NCBI RefSeq assembly: GCF_024979255.1
Contig: NZ_JANLCN010000009.1
Coordinates: 124,001-188,000, forward strand
DNA length: 64,000 nucleotides
From: Herbiconiux moechotypicola
GTDB taxonomy: Bacteria; Actinomycetota; Actinomycetes; Actinomycetales; Microbacteriaceae
Direction of reading: 5' to 3'
Part shown: positions 46,684 through 54,615 of the stretch, piece after piece
Position numbering within the stretch: the stretch's first letter is position 1
Layout: each line of letters begins with the position of its first letter
Program-made: the position numbers and the translations under genes
The notes under the pieces: model-generated
The model's database searches: none
Told to the model about the DNA's origin: nothing
What the model saw: only the letters and a program-made list of their open reading frames with translations

Positions 46684-46715
46684 ACGGCCCGGGTCAGCGA
46701 CTCCGGGCCGTTTTT
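46684..46715 (+). terminator. intrinsic terminator after tRNA-Lys
   Basis: ACGGCCCGG (46684-46692) pairs perfectly with CCGGGCCGT (46703-46711), 9 bp with a 10-nt loop, followed by five T. Confidence 0.85.
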
Positions 46716-46733
46716 CGTCGGCGGCCGCCTCGG

Positions 46734-47216
46734 TCACGCCGAGAGGGCGACCACGCCGATGAGGGCGAACCAGGGGATGAAGCCGAGGTAGATCACACGC
46801 TCGAACAGCCCGAAGAGTGACGGGCGGCGCGCCACGATCCCCGCGAGAAGCCCCGCGGCCCCCACGGCTGCCACGATGCCGAACACGGTCGACCACGTCG
46901 CGGCAGCGGCGAACCCCTCGTCGTGCAGCAGGCCGCCGGCCACGAAGGCCGCCGCGGTCACTGCCGCGAAGTTGAGGATGGCGAGTACGTTGTGCGTGCG
47001 CCCCCTCGTCGTCGCGGGTGAGCCGGGTGCGTCCATCGGCAGCAGGGGCATCAGGATGCGTGCGAGCGTGAACACCCCGAGCAGGAGGTCGGCGATGATC
47101 GCGGCCGCTCCCGCCAGCGCGGTGAGCACGAGGATCGCGCCGATGCCCGCGAGGATCGAGAACGCCGTCGACACCACGATCACGGGGCGGGATCGCGTGA
47201 GGTGGTACTGGCTCAC
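46734..47216 (-). CDS. uncharacterised membrane protein, possibly DUF998-like
   Basis: A 160-residue protein with four or five hydrophobic segments. A GLFERVIYLGFIPWFALIG ending resembles DUF998 proteins, but length is short for that family. The GTG at 47216 has GGGGGA a few bases upstream. It lies between the tRNA terminator and another small membrane-protein gene. Function unknown. Confidence 0.7.
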   Translation of the reverse strand: MSQYHLTRSRPVIVVSTAFSILAGIGAILVLTALAGAAAIIADLLLGVFTLARILMPLLPMDAPGSPATTRGRTHNVLAILNFAAVTAAAFVAGGLLHDEGFAAAATWSTVFGIVAAVGAAGLLAGIVARRPSLFGLFERVIYLGFIPWFALIGVVALSA

Positions 47217-47255
47217 CGGATCCCCCGATTCGCCGTGTCGTGTCTGCCGTGCGCC

Positions 47256-47537
47256 CTAGTGGGCGGGCGGTTCGAGTTCCGGTGCCCCGCCCCGGATCAG
47301 CTCCGAGGTGGCGAGCACCGTGAGCACCGCACCGATCGCCGCGAACGCGAACGCGATCACAGCGACCCAGTCCATCGTCACGTCGAAGACCCCGAGCGCC
47401 GCGAGCGAGGCGATCGGCTCCGTGTCGATGAGCAGCGTGGCGACGACGGCGATGACGACGTCGAGCACGAACAGCGCGGCACCGATGACGTACGCGACGC
47501 GCAGTGCGACGACGAGGCGCGCGGCGGTCGTGTTCAC
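47256..47537 (-). CDS. uncharacterised 93-residue membrane protein
   Basis: Two or three hydrophobic segments (about 12-37 and 53-76) with a short polar tail ELEPPAH. Not recognised. GTG 47537 follows TATCGT by six bases, a leaderless layout, and the repeated ACTACGTAA words lie where its -35 would be. Confidence 0.65.
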   Translation of the reverse strand: MNTTAARLVVALRVAYVIGAALFVLDVVIAVVATLLIDTEPIASLAALGVFDVTMDWVAVIAFAFAAIGAVLTVLATSELIRGGAPELEPPAH

Positions 47538-47543
47538 ACCCCC

Positions 47544-47549
47544 ACGATA
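47544..47549 (-). promoter_or_regulatory. -10 element for the 93-residue membrane protein
   Basis: TATCGT on the minus strand precedes GTG 47537 by six bases. Confidence 0.45.
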
Positions 47550-47557
47550 CGGGTCCG

Positions 47558-47588
47558 ACTACGTAATTCGCGATCGACCACTACGTAA
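47558..47588. repeat. direct repeat ACTACGTAA, two copies 22 bp apart
   Basis: Copies at 47558-47566 and 47580-47588 are two helical turns apart on the same face of DNA, in the divergent promoter region of the LuxR-type gene. Confidence 0.6.
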
Positions 47589-47622
47589 ACCTGCTCCGAA
47601 GCCTCGTTGAGTAGTCGATCGC
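47570..47622. repeat. inverted repeat GCGATCGA / TCGATCGC
   Basis: Arms 47570-47577 and 47615-47622 are perfect 8-bp complements, with an inner CTAC/GTAG pair. It may fold as a hairpin or bind protein. Confidence 0.5.
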
Positions 47623-47638
47623 TGAGTAAACCTACTCA
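47623..47638. promoter_or_regulatory. palindrome copy d: TGAGTA-N4-TACTCA
   Basis: TGAGTAAACCTACTCA, perfect 6-bp arms with a 4-bp centre, about 68 bp before the LuxR-type ATG. TACTCAT at its right end fits the NarL-type heptamer TACYNMT. Confidence 0.5.
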
Positions 47639-47648
47639 TACCCAATCC

Positions 47649-47674
47649 GGTTCGCGGCTCTCTCACGGCGAACC
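47649..47674 (+). repeat. inverted repeat GGTTCGC / GCGAACC in luxR-type leader
   Basis: Perfect 7-bp arms with a 12-nt loop, between palindrome d and the start codon. It could form an mRNA leader hairpin. Confidence 0.45.
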
Positions 47675-47705
47675 ACCTCCCGCACGAGAAAGGGCATCGC
47701 AGCCC

Positions 47706-50372
47706 ATGATCACGATTCCGAGCACCACCGTCACCGGCGCATCCCGCCGTCTCCACGGCCGCAGCAGGTCGTTCTCCCGGGCGCTCGCCGTGCTCGGCGC
47801 TACGGCCGGCACCCGACCCGTCCTCCTCGTCACGGGGCCCGCGGGCGTCGGCCGTACGGCCTTCCTCGACGCCCTCGTGGCCGAGATCACCCGCACCCGC
47901 AGTGTCATCGAGGTGCGGGGGCGCTCCGAGCTCTCCGAGGTACCGCTCGGCGCCCTGGCGCCGCTGCTGGCCGAGCTCGCGCCACACGTCGAGTCGGCCG
48001 CAGACCCCATCGTCGCCTTTCACCGTGCCGCCGCAGAGCCCGGCACGGTGATCGTGGTCGACGATGCCGACCTGCTCGACAGCTCGAGCGCCTGTGTGCT
48101 CGAACAGGCCGTCCTGTCCGGCGTCGCCCCGGTCGTCCTCTCGGTCGTCCAGCGCGAGGAGATCGCGGGGCGGAGGGCGGCCGCCGCGCGCCTCGACCGC
48201 CTCGCCACCACGACCATCGAGCTCGCGCCGCTGAGCTCCACCGACGCCTTCGCGCTGGTGAAAGACGAACTCGGGCCGGCCGCGGGCGCGTTGGCCGCCG
48301 AGGAGATGCATCGGCTCTCGTGCGGCAGCACACGAACCCTGATGGCGCTGGTCGACGCCGCGTCGGGAGCGGGCGACCTGCGTGAGCAGTCCGCCGCGTG
48401 GCGCTCGTCGTGGCCCTACTTGTCGGCAGAGCTCGTCGCCTCGCTGCCGGTCGACCCGCTCGAGACCGACCCGCTCGTCGAAGACCTCCTCCGGCTCCTC
48501 GCCGTGGCCGGTGAGGTCCCCGTCGAACAGGCGGGCACGGCCGGAGCCTCCGAGCGAGCCACCGCGCGCGCCGAAGCGGCGGGGCTGGTCTCCACCCGTC
48601 GGGCCGACGGCCGCGTGTGGGTGACTCCCGCGCATCCGCTCTACGCACCGGTGGTGCTCACCAGCGTCTCCGACCTGCTGCGACCCGGTTTCTGCGCGGC
48701 CGGAGCCGACATGCTCGACGGCTACCCGCAGCACCGGGTGCGCCGGGCGGTGCTGCAGCTCGCGGCAGGTCAGCGCGTGGAACCGGCCCTGCTCATCCGC
48801 CTGGCCCGCGGCGAGCTCGCTGAGCAGCGGTACACGACCGCCATCACCCTGGGCGAGCACGCCGTGGCCGGCGCCGGCGACGATCTCGAGCTCCGCGCCA
48901 CGGGGGAGTTCGTCGTCGCCCAGTCGCTGTCGCAGATCGGTGACCTCGAGGGCGCGACCCGCCGTTTCGGGGCCGCGTGGGATGCACTGGGAGACGACGA
49001 GGTGATCGACGAGGAGTTCGTGCTCGCACTGGCCGTGGCCGAGGGCAACCATCTGGCGTTCCGCACCCGGCACCCTGAGCGGGCGCTCGACCGGGCCGAG
49101 TGGGTGCTCGGCAGGCTGCAGGGCGAGGAGCACCGCTCGGCCCTGGCGGCGGAGCGCATCAAGTGGCGGGTGATGGCAGGGGTCGGCGGGAGCACCGAGC
49201 TGCACGCCCTCGCCGCTCGGGGCGAGGTGGAGACGCCGGGCGACCTCAACCTCCTCATCGTCACGGCGTCGCTGCAGACCATGAACGGCGACCTGGAGCT
49301 GGCCGAGAAGGCGGTCGAGCGCGGACTCACCGCGGCAGACCGCTTTCGCGACGAGCTGCCCAACGCGCGCGACCTGCTGCAGCTCTCGAGAGTGCTGGTG
49401 CTGGCGTTCACCGGGCGGCTGCCCGAGGCCAAGCGGGAGGCTCGGACAGAGCTGGCCGCCTCCGAGCGCTCCAATCCGAGCGCGCGCGGCCTGTGGCGCT
49501 TCGCCCTGGCTCTCATCGAGCTGCACGCGGGCTCACCCGCCCGGGCCTGGTCGTTGGTCTCCGACGGGCGGCGAGATCTGGTCTGGCGCGACATCGCCGG
49601 GTTGCTGCCCGCGGCCGACGCGCTCTCCGCCGCCGTCGCGGCACGCACGGGCCGCTTCGCGATCGCGCGCAGCTGGCTCGACCAGACCGCGAGCTGCGAG
49701 CTGCGCGATCCGAAGGCGCAGTTGTACGCCGCCCTCGCCCGGGCCTGGGTCTCCGCCTCCACGGGCCGGCCCGGGCAGGCCGTGCGCACGCTCGCCCCGG
49801 CGGTCGCCCGCGCGGCCGACGACGGCCACCGCTATCTCGCGGCACTCGTCGCCTACGAGGGTGTGCGCATCGATCCGGGCATCGGGTCCGCGGTCATGCT
49901 CCCGCATCTCACAGCCGCGAGCGGTGCCTTTCCGCTCCACCTCGCACACGCGCAGGCGGTGGCGGGCCGGGGCGACGTGCTGGGCGCCGCGAAGCACCTC
50001 GCCGACGCCTCGCTGCTGGGCCCCGCGATCGACGCGGCGCGCTGGGTGGCCGAGGCCTCGGCCGCCGACCCCGTGAGGGAGAGCCGCGCGCGGAGGCTCG
50101 CCGACTCGTGGACCGTGCGCGCCGGCGTCGCGATCCTGCCGCACCGCCGGCCCACGCAGCCCACGGTCACCCCGCTCACCGACCGCGAGTGGCAGCTCGC
50201 CTCCGGGGCCGCCTCGCATCGCACGAGCGCCGAGCTGGCCACCGAGTACGGCATCTCGGTGCGCACGGTCGACAACCACCTCTCGCGCATCTACCGCAAG
50301 CTCGGCATCAGCGGCCGTCGTGAGCTCGCCGCCGAGCTGGGCGGGCTCCAGGTCGAGAGTCCCTTTGGGTAG
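47706..50372 (+). CDS. large ATPase-domain LuxR family transcriptional regulator
   Basis: An 888-residue regulator. The P-loop is GPAGVGRT at 44-51 and Walker B is VIVVDDADLL at about 115-124, together an AAA/STAND-like ATPase. A helical, tetratricopeptide-like middle follows, and a C-terminal LuxR helix-turn-helix lies at about 822-880 (LTDREWQLASGAASHRTSAE then RTVDNHLSRIYRKLGI). Such proteins are usually activators driven by a ligand or partner. The ATG at 47706 has a weak AAGGGC nearby. Palindromes TGAGTA/TACTCA flank the gene, one overlapping its stop codon, suggesting self-control. Confidence 0.9.
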   Translation: MITIPSTTVTGASRRLHGRSRSFSRALAVLGATAGTRPVLLVTGPAGVGRTAFLDALVAEITRTRSVIEVRGRSELSEVPLGALAPLLAELAPHVESAADPIVAFHRAAAEPGTVIVVDDADLLDSSSACVLEQAVLSGVAPVVLSVVQREEIAGRRAAAARLDRLATTTIELAPLSSTDAFALVKDELGPAAGALAAEEMHRLSCGSTRTLMALVDAASGAGDLREQSAAWRSSWPYLSAELVASLPVDPLETDPLVEDLLRLLAVAGEVPVEQAGTAGASERATARAEAAGLVSTRRADGRVWVTPAHPLYAPVVLTSVSDLLRPGFCAAGADMLDGYPQHRVRRAVLQLAAGQRVEPALLIRLARGELAEQRYTTAITLGEHAVAGAGDDLELRATGEFVVAQSLSQIGDLEGATRRFGAAWDALGDDEVIDEEFVLALAVAEGNHLAFRTRHPERALDRAEWVLGRLQGEEHRSALAAERIKWRVMAGVGGSTELHALAARGEVETPGDLNLLIVTASLQTMNGDLELAEKAVERGLTAADRFRDELPNARDLLQLSRVLVLAFTGRLPEAKREARTELAASERSNPSARGLWRFALALIELHAGSPARAWSLVSDGRRDLVWRDIAGLLPAADALSAAVAARTGRFAIARSWLDQTASCELRDPKAQLYAALARAWVSASTGRPGQAVRTLAPAVARAADDGHRYLAALVAYEGVRIDPGIGSAVMLPHLTAASGAFPLHLAHAQAVAGRGDVLGAAKHLADASLLGPAIDAARWVAEASAADPVRESRARRLADSWTVRAGVAILPHRRPTQPTVTPLTDREWQLASGAASHRTSAELATEYGISVRTVDNHLSRIYRKLGISGRRELAAELGGLQVESPFG

Positions 50373-50382
50373 CAACTACTCA
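50366..50382. promoter_or_regulatory. palindrome copy e: TGGGTA-N5-TACTCA
   Basis: TGGGTAGCAACTACTCA overlaps the TAG stop of the LuxR-type gene (50370-50372). The flank CATAACGCC matches copies b and c. No gene starts nearby except the dehydrogenase gene about 230 bp downstream. Confidence 0.4.
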
Positions 50383-50593
50383 TAACGCCACGAGTGGGAT
50401 GCGCGGGAGACTGACTCCGGCAACGCGCCAGACCCTCGCATCAGCGGGAGCATCGCCAGTGCCCGGTCCACTCGTCAGTTCCGGGCGGTGTCTCCCGTGC
50501 GGAGGTCTCAGGGGTGGGGGCGACCTTCGGGTGGCCGCCCTCACCCCTTCTGCTCGTCTCGGCCCCTTCCTCCGTCGCGGCCGCCCCGGTGCC

Positions 50594-50599
50594 GATACT
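50594..50599 (+). promoter_or_regulatory. -10 element for glucose-6-phosphate dehydrogenase gene
   Basis: GATACT lies nine bases before ATG 50609, giving an mRNA with almost no leader. The 236-bp gap before it holds palindrome e and no gene. Confidence 0.4.
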
Positions 50600-50608
50600 G
50601 TGAGAGAC

Positions 50609-51985
50609 ATGACCCAACGAGTCGACACCCTCCTCATCTTCGGCGCCAGCGGCGACCTCACCGCCCGACTCCTGCTCCCGGGCCTCGGGCAGCTCCTCAC
50701 CGCGCAGCCGGAGCGACGACTCCAGCTCATCGGTGCGGGCGGCGTGAGCTGGACCGACGAGCAGTGGCGCGAGGTCGTGCGTACCTCGTTCGGCGACTGC
50801 GACGCCGAGGGTCCGGCCGTCGAGGCCGTGCTCGCCTCCACCCGGTACGTCGAGGCCGACGTCACCGACCACGACCAGCTCGAGAAGCTGCTCGGCATGG
50901 CCACGGGCACTCCCGCCATCTACTTCGCGCTCCCGCCCGCGGTCGCGGCCGCGGTGGTCACGACGCTGCAGACCGTCGACTTCCCCTCCGATCTCATCCT
51001 CGCCCTCGAGAAGCCCTTCGGCATGGACGTGCCGAGCGCCGAGAAGCTCAACGCCGAGCTCGCGAAGCTCGTGCCCGAGAACCAGGTTCACCGCGTCGAC
51101 CACTTCCTCGGGCGGTCGACGGTGTTCAACATCCTCGGCCTCCGCTTCGCCAACCGCATCTTCGAGCCGGTCTGGAACTCCGACCACATCGCCTCCATCG
51201 ACATCGTCTACGACGAGCAGCTCGGGCTCGAGGGCCGCGCCGGCTACTACGACAAGGCGGGCGCGCTGGTCGACATGATCCAGAGCCACCTCCTCCAGGT
51301 GATGGCCGTGCTCGCCATGGAGCCACCGTCGACTCTCGGGGCCGACGACCTCCGAGACGCCAAGGAGATCGTGCTCCGGGCCACGAACATCCGCGGCGGT
51401 GACCCGCTCGCCTCGAGTCGGCGCGCCCGCTACACGGCGGGCACGATCGACGGTCGCCAGCTGCCGTCGTACGTCGACGAGAAGGGGGTCGACCCGGCGC
51501 GCGAGACCGAGACGCTCGCCGAGGTCACCCTCGAGATCGCCACCTGGCGCTGGTCGGGCGTGCCCATCACGCTCCGCTCGGGCAAGGCGCTGGGCGAGCG
51601 GCGGCGCGAGATCGTCATCACCTTCAAGCCGGCCCGGCACATCCCGACCGGCCTGATCGGGGTGAGCAGCCCGACCGTGCTCAGGCTGTTCGTCGCACCC
51701 GACGCCATGTCGCTCGAGATCGACATCAACGGCCCGGGCGACCCCTACGAGCTCGAGCGGGCGAGCCTCGACGCCACCTTCGGCGACGGCCAGCTCCTGG
51801 CCTACCGCGAGGTGCTCGCGGGCATCCTCGACGGCGACCCCTCGCTCAGCGTGCGGGGCGACTCCGCCGTCGAGGGCTGGCGCATCCTCGCCCCTGTGAT
51901 CGAGGCCTGGCGGGCCGACCGGGTGCCGCTCGACGATTACCCCGCGGGCAGCTCGGGCCCCGAGAGCTGGACGCCGATCGGCTGA
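50609..51985 (+). CDS. glucose-6-phosphate dehydrogenase family protein
   Basis: Oxidises glucose-6-phosphate with NAD(P), the first step of the oxidative pentose pathway. The 458-residue protein has the nucleotide motif IFGASGDLTAR, LEKPFG (Lys135) and the active-site HRVDHFLGRSTVFN (Asp164, His165). It is a little shorter than typical Zwf, and several motif positions differ from the consensus RIDHYLGK, so it may be a second, divergent paralogue. No opcA or gnd is next to it. The catalytic residues are kept. Confidence 0.9.
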   Translation: MTQRVDTLLIFGASGDLTARLLLPGLGQLLTAQPERRLQLIGAGGVSWTDEQWREVVRTSFGDCDAEGPAVEAVLASTRYVEADVTDHDQLEKLLGMATGTPAIYFALPPAVAAAVVTTLQTVDFPSDLILALEKPFGMDVPSAEKLNAELAKLVPENQVHRVDHFLGRSTVFNILGLRFANRIFEPVWNSDHIASIDIVYDEQLGLEGRAGYYDKAGALVDMIQSHLLQVMAVLAMEPPSTLGADDLRDAKEIVLRATNIRGGDPLASSRRARYTAGTIDGRQLPSYVDEKGVDPARETETLAEVTLEIATWRWSGVPITLRSGKALGERRREIVITFKPARHIPTGLIGVSSPTVLRLFVAPDAMSLEIDINGPGDPYELERASLDATFGDGQLLAYREVLAGILDGDPSLSVRGDSAVEGWRILAPVIEAWRADRVPLDDYPAGSSGPESWTPIG

Positions 51986-52017
51986 GAGACCGGCCGCGCC
52001 GGAGGGGTCCGGTCGCG

Positions 52018-52596
52018 TCAGATGGCGATGGGGGGCAGAGCGCGCTCGCCCTTGGCGGCGACGGCCGCCTCCACCTCGGCGTGGTGGGCCACGAGCGAAC
52101 GCAGGGCGTCGTCGTCGAGCGGTTCCGGCGCGACGGCAGGACGCTCGGCGACCGCGCCCGAGACGGCGCGTGCCAGCTCCCTCGGCACCACCACGGCCTC
52201 CACCGGGGCCAGGGGAGCGGTGAACGGGAACACGCCGGCCGCGCGCTGAGGACGCCCGGGCATCCGGTGGGCCGCCGCCGCCGCCGCAGCCGCTGCCGGG
52301 GCCGTCGACGGCGCTGCCGGCGCAGCCGCCGCGCGGCCCGGCGACGCCACGGCGCCGCCCGCGGTCGTCAGCACCACACCGTGCTCGGCCAGGTTCGCCA
52401 CGATGTCGTGCGCCACCGAGCGTGCCAGCGAGGTGTGGAAGATGTCGTCGGTGTCGGAGGAGCTCCGCCGCGTGATGGCGAACGACCCGAGGGGCCCGAA
52501 GTTCTCCATGAGGGTCTGGCTCACCAGCTCGTACAGCCGCTCGGGGGTCACCGTGTTCTCGCGCGCCGCCTTGGCCCGCCGTCGCCACCCGATCAT
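52018..52596 (-). CDS. uncharacterised 192-residue protein
   Basis: Not recognised. The N-terminal half (about 13-75) is a compact conserved-looking region: TPERLYELVSQTLMENFGPLG then FHTSLARSVAHDIVANLAEHG. A long Ala/Pro-rich linker with ten consecutive Ala separates it from a C-terminal region rich in Glu, Ala and Val. The ATG at 52596 has GAGGA upstream. Divergent from the MscS gene. No membrane segment or signal peptide is apparent. Confidence 0.65.
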   Translation of the reverse strand: MIGWRRRAKAARENTVTPERLYELVSQTLMENFGPLGSFAITRRSSSDTDDIFHTSLARSVAHDIVANLAEHGVVLTTAGGAVASPGRAAAAPAAPSTAPAAAAAAAAAHRMPGRPQRAAGVFPFTAPLAPVEAVVVPRELARAVSGAVAERPAVAPEPLDDDALRSLVAHHAEVEAAVAAKGERALPPIAI

Positions 52597-52793
52597 GCCA
52601 CCACGTCCTCTCGCCGCACCGCGCCCGCACGCTGTGATGAACAGTGTGCGTCCTGAGTGTTTCCTCCGGGCGAACGACACGCCGGGCGTGTCGGCCCGAA
52701 AGGCTGATTAGGGTGGGATTTCGCATGCCGGGGTGCGCCTCGGCCCGCGTGGCCGTCGCGCCTCCGGTCCGTCCTCAGCCGAGAAAGGACCTC

Positions 52794-53969
52794 ATGCCCG
52801 CCGAACGAACCTGGATCGCCCTCGCGATCGCCGCGGCCCTCGCCCTCGTGCTCGCCCTGGCGGTCACGGCCGTCGTGGCCCTCGCGCTCCGTCTCACCGC
52901 GAGACGCCGGCACTGGCCGCAGCGCCTCATCGCGCGTTCGCGCATCCCGTTCCGTCTCTTCCTGGCCGTCGTGCTCCTCTGGGCTGCGGTGGCGGCGACC
53001 CTGCCCGCCACCGAGTGGCTCGCAGCAGTCAATCAGTCGTTCCTCATCGTGAGCATCGCCGTCGGCGCGTGGCTCGCGTGCACGCTGGCGCTCTTCCTCG
53101 AAGACGTCGCGCTCGCCCGCTACAGCATCGACCGGCCAGACAACCGGGTGGCCAGACGGATGCGCACCCAGGTGCTCATCCTGCGCCGCCTCGGCATGGC
53201 GGTCATCGTCGTCATCGCCTTCGGAGCCATCCTGCTCACCTTCCCCGGTGCCCAGGCGGTCGGCACGAGCGTGCTGGCCTCGGCCGGCCTGGTGTCGATC
53301 GTCGCCGGCCTGGCCGCGCAGTCCACGCTCTCGAACGTGTTCGCGGGCATGCAGATCGCCTTCAGCGACGCCATCCGCGTCGACGACGTGGTGATCGTCG
53401 AGAACGAGTGGGGGCGCATCGAGGAGATCACGCTCACCTACGTGGTGGTGCACATCTGGGACGATCGGCGGATGGTGCTGCCGAGCACCTACTTCACCTC
53501 GCAGCCGTTCCAGAACTGGACCAGGCGCAACTCCGAGCTGCTCGGCTCGGTGGAGTTCGACCTCGACTGGAGGGTCACCCCGGCGCAGATGCGCGAGGAG
53601 CTCGAGCGCATCCTCACGCGCACCGAGCTGTGGGACCACAGGGTGTCGGTGCTGCAGGTGACGGATGCGGTGGGCGGCTACGTGCGGGTGCGCATCCTGG
53701 TCACGGCGGTCGACGCACCCACCCTGTTCGACCTGCGCTGCTTCATCCGCGAGGAGATGATCGCGTGGCTCTACCGCACCAGCCCGCAGTCGATCCCGCG
53801 CGCCCGGGTGAGCCTGGTCGAGCAGGAGCGCGACATCTCGAGCGCGGGCGACCACGCCGACGATTCCGGGCTGTTCCACGGCGGCACGGATGCGGAGGGC
53901 CGGGCGAGCATGTTCACGGGGCCCATTCGCACGGCGGCTATTCCTCCTGAGGAGCAGACTTCGGCTTGA
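52794..53969 (+). CDS. small-conductance mechanosensitive channel (MscS family)
   Basis: A 391-residue channel that opens under membrane tension and releases solutes at osmotic downshock. It has five N-terminal membrane helices; the pore helix is GLVSIVAGLAAQSTLSNVFA, followed by QIAFSDAIRVDDVVIVENEWG of the MscS beta domain. The C-terminal domain ends in a charged tail. GAAAGGA six bases before ATG 52794 sets the start; an ATG at 52725 is a weaker alternative. Its end overlaps a convergent gene by 32 bp. Trehalose genes downstream suggest an osmotic-stress setting. Confidence 0.93.
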   Translation: MPAERTWIALAIAAALALVLALAVTAVVALALRLTARRRHWPQRLIARSRIPFRLFLAVVLLWAAVAATLPATEWLAAVNQSFLIVSIAVGAWLACTLALFLEDVALARYSIDRPDNRVARRMRTQVLILRRLGMAVIVVIAFGAILLTFPGAQAVGTSVLASAGLVSIVAGLAAQSTLSNVFAGMQIAFSDAIRVDDVVIVENEWGRIEEITLTYVVVHIWDDRRMVLPSTYFTSQPFQNWTRRNSELLGSVEFDLDWRVTPAQMREELERILTRTELWDHRVSVLQVTDAVGGYVRVRILVTAVDAPTLFDLRCFIREEMIAWLYRTSPQSIPRARVSLVEQERDISSAGDHADDSGLFHGGTDAEGRASMFTGPIRTAAIPPEEQTSA

Positions 53970-54294
53970 GCGGGGAGCGCGGGGGAGCGGTCTCCTCCGG
54001 CGGGGCGGCCACGGTGGGCGGGGCGGCCGGTGGCGCCCCCTCCGACGCCGGCCCGGCGTCCGTACCCGCCGCGGGCGGCGTCCCCACGGGCCGCACCGGC
54101 CAGCTGAACCGCGCCGAGTCGCCGTTCTGCTCGAGATAGAGCTGCGCCGCCCGCGTGCCGAACCACAGGAAGCGCACGAGCAGGATGAGCACGCCCACCA
54201 CCACGGCGAACGCCAGCGCGGCGGCCAGCAGCGAGAACACGCTGCCCAGCACGCCGACGATCACGGAGAGCGGTCCGCCGCCGGTGTGGAACAT
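53938..54294 (-). CDS. uncharacterised 118-residue membrane protein
   Basis: One long hydrophobic segment near residues 10-48 (VIVGVLGSVFSLLAAALAFA then VVVGVLILLVRFLWFGTRAA) and a Pro/Ala-rich C-terminus. Not recognised. Its ATG overlaps the stop of the upstream small gene by one base. It is convergent with MscS and overlaps its end. Confidence 0.6.
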   Translation of the reverse strand: MFHTGGGPLSVIVGVLGSVFSLLAAALAFAVVVGVLILLVRFLWFGTRAAQLYLEQNGDSARFSWPVRPVGTPPAAGTDAGPASEGAPPAAPPTVAAPPEETAPPRSPLKPKSAPQEE

Positions 54295-54488
54295 CAGGAC
54301 TCCTCGAGCTCGCGGGCGTCTTCGTCCTGCTCCATCACGCTGCCGATGGCGAGCGCGACCGTGATGCCCCAGCTCACCCACATCAGCACGAGGCGCCAGT
54401 CACGCGGGCCCTTGCGGGTGGTCTGGATCACCGAGAACGCTCCGATGACCGAGCTGATGATGCTGGTGTTGAGGATGTACTTGCGCAT
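54294..54488 (-). CDS. uncharacterised 64-residue membrane protein
   Basis: A short protein (MRKYILNTSIISSVIGAFSV start) with one or two hydrophobic segments, a central KGPRDWRLVLMWVSWGITVA, and an acidic end DEDARELEES. Not recognised. The two small membrane genes form an operon divergent from otsA. Confidence 0.6.
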   Translation of the reverse strand: MRKYILNTSIISSVIGAFSVIQTTRKGPRDWRLVLMWVSWGITVALAIGSVMEQDEDARELEES

Positions 54489-54541
54489 GGCCGCTGCCCT
54501 CTCAGGTCGTTGGCACCACGCTACCGCGAGCGGGCCCCTGG

Positions 54542-54547
54542 TAGACT
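54542..54547 (+). promoter_or_regulatory. -10 element for otsA
   Basis: TAGACT precedes otsA; transcription would start about 54554, leaving a leader of about 60 nt. Confidence 0.35.
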
Positions 54548-54615
54548 GGCCCACGGAGATCCGGCCCCGATCGAGACCGATCGATCCGCGGGTGACCGGC
54601 TCCGCGAACGGACAC

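Noticed and set aside
52725-52793. Earlier start for the MscS gene at 52725
   Set aside because: It lacks a ribosome-binding site, while ATG 52794 has AAAGGA at good spacing and gives the normal first membrane helix.
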